Positions 6,352-8,420 of a stretch of DNA of 8,420 nucleotides are shown here, in pieces. Position 1 is the first letter of the stretch, and every line of letters starts with the position of its first letter. Origin of the DNA: an uncultured Eubacteriales bacterium. GTDB lineage: Bacteria; Bacillota; Clostridia; Oscillospirales; CAG-272. The notes below the pieces were generated by a model that did not search any database, was not told the origin of the DNA, and worked only from the letters and a program-made list of their open reading frames with translations. A program made the position numbers and the translations under genes. The stretch lies in contig URSW01000062.1 in NCBI GenBank assembly GCA_900550625.1, positions 1-8,420 on the forward strand, written 5' to 3'.

Positions 6352-7587
6352 TTATTTCTCCGATTTTTTCGGATAATAAACCGCGAATTTCTTTTTCTGT
6401 CTGCGAAGCTGCTCACATACGCAGACGAAGCGGAGCGGGTTCATTGCAAGATCCGGTCCGTACCAGAGAGACGAGGTCTCCTTCTTTGCCGCCGCAAGGG
6501 ATTTTGCCTTTTCGACAAGTGCCTTATCCTCCGTGTACTCATATGCGACGGATTTCGGGACATGGTGCCAAAAATGCTCGTTCTCGCAGGGCAAAAACTT
6601 CACAAACGGAGAATCATACTCTTCGACGGCAAGCTTTGCCACGTTGACTCCCGCCGCCGTCATGTACATATTGCTTCGTCCCTGACGCAGATTCACCTCG
6701 AAAACAACGAATTCGCCGCCGCGTCCGGTGTACTTGAGGTCGAAGTTGGCAAATCCCGTGTATCCGATATCGTCAAGCATGGCGCGTATCTTCTCCGCAA
6801 CGGGGAGAGAGGAGACGGGCTCCGTCACGATCGCCGCGTGATTTCCCAGTCCCTTCGGCGTATGCTCCTCAACCATGGTGTGTCCGAGGCACATCGTGCG
6901 CACATGTCCGTCCGCTCCGGAAAAGGAGGTAAGCACTCTCATGTGATCGTCGCCGCCGGGGATATACTCCTGAACTATCATCTTCTGCGGATATCCGGAT
7001 GCGTATATCTCCGAGATTATCTCTTCCGCGCGCTCGGGAGTGTCGGCGATGTACACCTTCTTCATCCCGTCAAACGGATGCTTCCAATAATCGACGCTCG
7101 ACGACGGCTTTACTATCACGGGATAGGGAAAGCCGAGCGCGTCCTGAGAAAGCGCCGATTTTTCCGCGGGAGAGGTGAAAATGACGGTCTTCGGATACGG
7201 GATGCCGAAGCGGTCGCACTGCTCGTAGAACTCCGCCTTTTTCGATATGGAATCGAACAGCGAAAGCGGTGGATACGGGCAGGTGTAAGCGCCGAGCTTA
7301 TCGCGGTTTCTGATGATCATCGCGGCGTAATCGTCGGTGCAGCCGAACAGATACAGCCTCTCGCCCTCGTGCTCGCGCGCGAAATCGGTCAGTATCTTCA
7401 GCATGGTAGCGTCGCTGTCCATATCGGCGACAGCCGTAAAATTCACTATCCGCGAATACTTCGTCGCGGAAACCGCGTATCTTCCGAAGGCATAGGATTT
7501 TACCCCGTACTCCATATGGAACGCACGCGCAATATTGTAGCAATTGAGATCCGCGCCGAGAAGCACGGGACATATCTTTCCGTTCAT
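6352..7587 (-). CDS. ATP-grasp ligase, D-aspartate ligase (Asl)-like
   Basis: 411 aa, no signal peptide or membrane segment, so cytoplasmic. ATP-grasp ligases activate a carboxylate as acyl phosphate and join it to an amine. Seen: N-terminal PVLLGADLNCYNIARAFH (7-24) and YGVKS; the central grasp with PVIVKPS (K160); VQEYIPGGDDHMRVL (205-219); C-terminal grasp FANFDLKY (D283) and FEVNLRQGRSN (E297, N299 as Mg-ATP ligands). The N-terminal region, the IPGxDxxMRVL and MCLGH segments and the INLRQGRS-like motif match my recollection of Asl of Enterococcus faecium, which adds D-Asp to the epsilon-amine of L-Lys in UDP-MurNAc-pentapeptide. A racemase lies immediately downstream, as expected if D-Asp is the substrate. 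The start at 7587 is supported by AAGGAAG (minus strand of 7597-7603), 9 bases upstream. It follows the asparagine synthase by 24 bases. The ATP-grasp fold is certain; D-Asp ligase activity is likely but unproven, and other carboxylate-amine ligases share the fold. Confidence 0.85.
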   Translation of the reverse strand: MNGKICPVLLGADLNCYNIARAFHMEYGVKSYAFGRYAVSATKYSRIVNFTAVADMDSDATMLKILTDFAREHEGERLYLFGCTDDYAAMIIRNRDKLGAYTCPYPPLSLFDSISKKAEFYEQCDRFGIPYPKTVIFTSPAEKSALSQDALGFPYPVIVKPSSSVDYWKHPFDGMKKVYIADTPERAEEIISEIYASGYPQKMIVQEYIPGGDDHMRVLTSFSGADGHVRTMCLGHTMVEEHTPKGLGNHAAIVTEPVSSLPVAEKIRAMLDDIGYTGFANFDLKYTGRGGEFVVFEVNLRQGRSNMYMTAAGVNVAKLAVEEYDSPFVKFLPCENEHFWHHVPKSVAYEYTEDKALVEKAKSLAAAKKETSSLWYGPDLAMNPLRFVCVCEQLRRQKKKFAVYYPKKSEK

Positions 7588-7611
7588 TGTAATATGCTTC
7601 CTTACTGTTTT

Positions 7612-8296
7612 TTATTCTCCGAAAAACTGCTTATGCCATACGAGGAAGGTATATGCCGTCCATATCTTGCGCCCGTTGTTCGCGCGCTCCTCGCGGTGAT
7701 CGTCGAGAAGCCGCATGAGCGCGGAGCGATCGAAATATTCGGCGGCGGTGTCCGATGTGAGGTAAGACTTCACGTCGCCGTAGTATTTATCCTCGCGCAG
7801 CCACTTCCGTATCGGCACGGGAAATCCTTTTTTCGTTCTGTCCGCCCACTCGTTCGGGAGAGAACGGTTCGCCGCCTTGCGGAAAATGTATTTTGTGTTT
7901 ATTCCGTTTATCTTGTATTCCGGAGGCAACTTTGCAGCCTCCTCCATAACGTGCCTGTCGAGATACGGCACGCGAAGCTCGATCGAGTGAGCCATGCTCA
8001 TCTTGTCCGCCTTCAGGAGTATATCTCCCGGCAGCCACATATTGAGATCGAGATACTGCTTTTTTTCAAGCTCGCTGAGCCCCTTTGCTCGGTCGTAGAT
8101 CGGCTCCGCAAGCTCGAAGGGAGACGGTCCGCTCCTGTATTTCGGATTGAGCACGGAAAGCGCTTCCTTCGGGGGATAGACGAGCGCCTGACCGAGAAAG
8201 TAATCCTCGGGGCGTCCGGTTCCCTTCATAATGAAATCGTGACCCTTAAAATACGGAAGATGCGAGGTGATTCCCGCCGCGGCACGGCGAAGCGGT
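7612..8296 (-). CDS. asnB: Asparagine synthase family amidotransferase, C-terminal part (5' end missing)
   Basis: About 228 codons of the C-terminal synthetase domain are present. Seen: the family hallmark GDILLKADKMSMAHSIELR followed by VPYLD (about 7960-8030), and the C-terminal signature with LPNEW, R-x-KKGFPVPIRKWL (about 7795-7865), ending KQFFGE. The N-terminal glutaminase domain with its Cys2 nucleophile and the SGG-x-D ATP-pyrophosphatase motif are absent because the coding sequence breaks at about 8290-8300, where unrelated DNA begins. The complete gene should be about 600 codons. Members make Asn from Asp, but several amidate cell-wall precursors: AsnH of Lactococcus amidates the D-Asp cross-bridge, and AsnB of Bacillus subtilis amidates meso-DAP. 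As first visible gene of an operon with an Asl-like ligase and a racemase, amidation of D-Asp is the favoured role; ordinary Asn synthesis cannot be excluded. Methionine codons near the break (for example at 8325) lie in or beyond the foreign stretch and are not starts. Confidence 0.88.
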
Positions 8297-8305
8297 GCGC
8301 ATGAA
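8290..8305. other. Breakpoint between asparagine synthase and ABC ATPase sequence (probable chimeric join)
   Basis: Left of this point the minus strand encodes recognisable asparagine synthase (PLRRAAAGI, then LPYFKGHDF). Right of it the plus strand encodes recognisable ABC ATPase (AHEFIRRL onward). Both proteins are entered mid-domain at the same place, and their missing N-terminal halves would lie on opposite sides of the point, each inside the other gene. Codon choice also changes here. A misassembly is the simplest explanation. The exact base cannot be fixed to better than about 15 bases. Confidence 0.75.
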
Positions 8306-8420
8306 TTCATCCGGCGGCTGGACAAGGGCTATGAATCGCTGATCCGCGCGGACAGCGACATGCTTTCCCAGGGACAGCGGCAGCTGCTGGCCATCACCCG
8401 GGTGCTGCTCATGGATCCGC
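8297..8420 (+). CDS. ABC transporter ATP-binding domain, internal fragment
   Basis: Frame 3 of the plus strand reads through for 41 codons to the window edge: AHEFIRRLDKGYESLI, then the ABC signature LSQGQRQLLAITR (LSxGQ motif) and LLMDP, immediately before where Walker B would lie. The GY(D/E)S and LSQGQRQLLAI pattern is typical of exporter-type half transporters (MsbA/MdlB class), whose ATPase follows a six-helix membrane domain. There is no start codon, Walker A or Q-loop; all would lie left of the breakpoint, where asparagine synthase sits on the other strand. Codon use (many CTG, AAG and CGG) differs from the CTC/CTT- and CGC/CGA-leaning neighbours. It is probably a piece of a different locus or genome joined here. 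Confidence 0.8.

Noticed and set aside
6258..6416. A longer N-terminus for the racemase from 6416
   Set aside because: It would overlap the ATP-grasp gene and add a basic, non-family stretch translated from the hairpin region.
6250..8304. A 684-codon open frame on the plus strand, antisense to the racemase, ATP-grasp and asparagine synthase genes
   Set aside because: It mirrors three well-recognised genes, has an arginine/histidine-rich composition without any recognisable motif, and is explained by codon avoidance in GC-rich coding DNA. Its end also crosses the chimeric junction.
8303..8308. GAATTC (EcoRI site) close to the breakpoint, and GGATCC (BamHI site) at 8413-8418, as signs of a cloning junction
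   Set aside because: Both hexamers read as normal codons of the ABC ATPase (Glu-Phe and the Met-Asp-Pro stretch), so they are probably coincidental, though a cloning artefact cannot be strictly excluded.

Overview
The window is GC-rich bacterial DNA that looks like a member of the Clostridia (Bacillota), perhaps an uncultured gut lineage. This rests on a Pol I with a decayed proofreading site, strong AAAGGA-type ribosome binding sites, a lipoprotein signal peptide and a perfect sigma-A type promoter. The phylum assignment is an inference.

Layout, left to right. (1) Bases 1-112, minus strand: the start of a lipoprotein gene running off the left edge, with a near-consensus promoter and a perfect dyad in its leader. 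(2) Bases 258-3774, plus strand: polA (DNA polymerase I) followed by ispE (CDP-ME kinase of the MEP isoprenoid pathway), 88 bases apart. (3) Bases 3915-3942: a strong terminator that works in both directions between convergent operons. (4) Bases 3988-8296, minus strand, transcribed right to left: an asparagine-synthase-type amidotransferase (5' part missing), an ATP-grasp ligase resembling D-aspartate ligase (Asl), an aspartate/glutamate-family racemase, and a MurE-type Mur ligase. (5) From about 8297 to 8420, plus strand: an internal piece of an unrelated ABC-transporter ATPase.

The most interesting part is region 4. The four genes together read as a possible complete cytoplasmic module for a D-aspartate/D-asparagine peptidoglycan cross-bridge. 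The racemase would make D-Asp, MurE would place the diamino acid at position 3, the ATP-grasp enzyme would attach D-Asp to its side-chain amine, and the asparagine synthase would amidate the product. MurE carries DNPD where meso-DAP enzymes have DNPR, and an EHPxFEDY segment that I associate with L-lysine-adding MurE. Each step has a known counterpart in lactic acid bacteria and enterococci. The single operon including its own MurE, in a Clostridia-like genome, is what deserves checking. The module assignment is an inference from motifs and gene order.

The right end does not appear to be contiguous natural sequence. The asparagine synthase and the ABC ATPase face each other and both lose their N-terminal halves at the same point (about 8290-8305). 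The two missing halves would have to occupy each other's place. This is best explained by a chimeric assembly join, or less likely a recent rearrangement.
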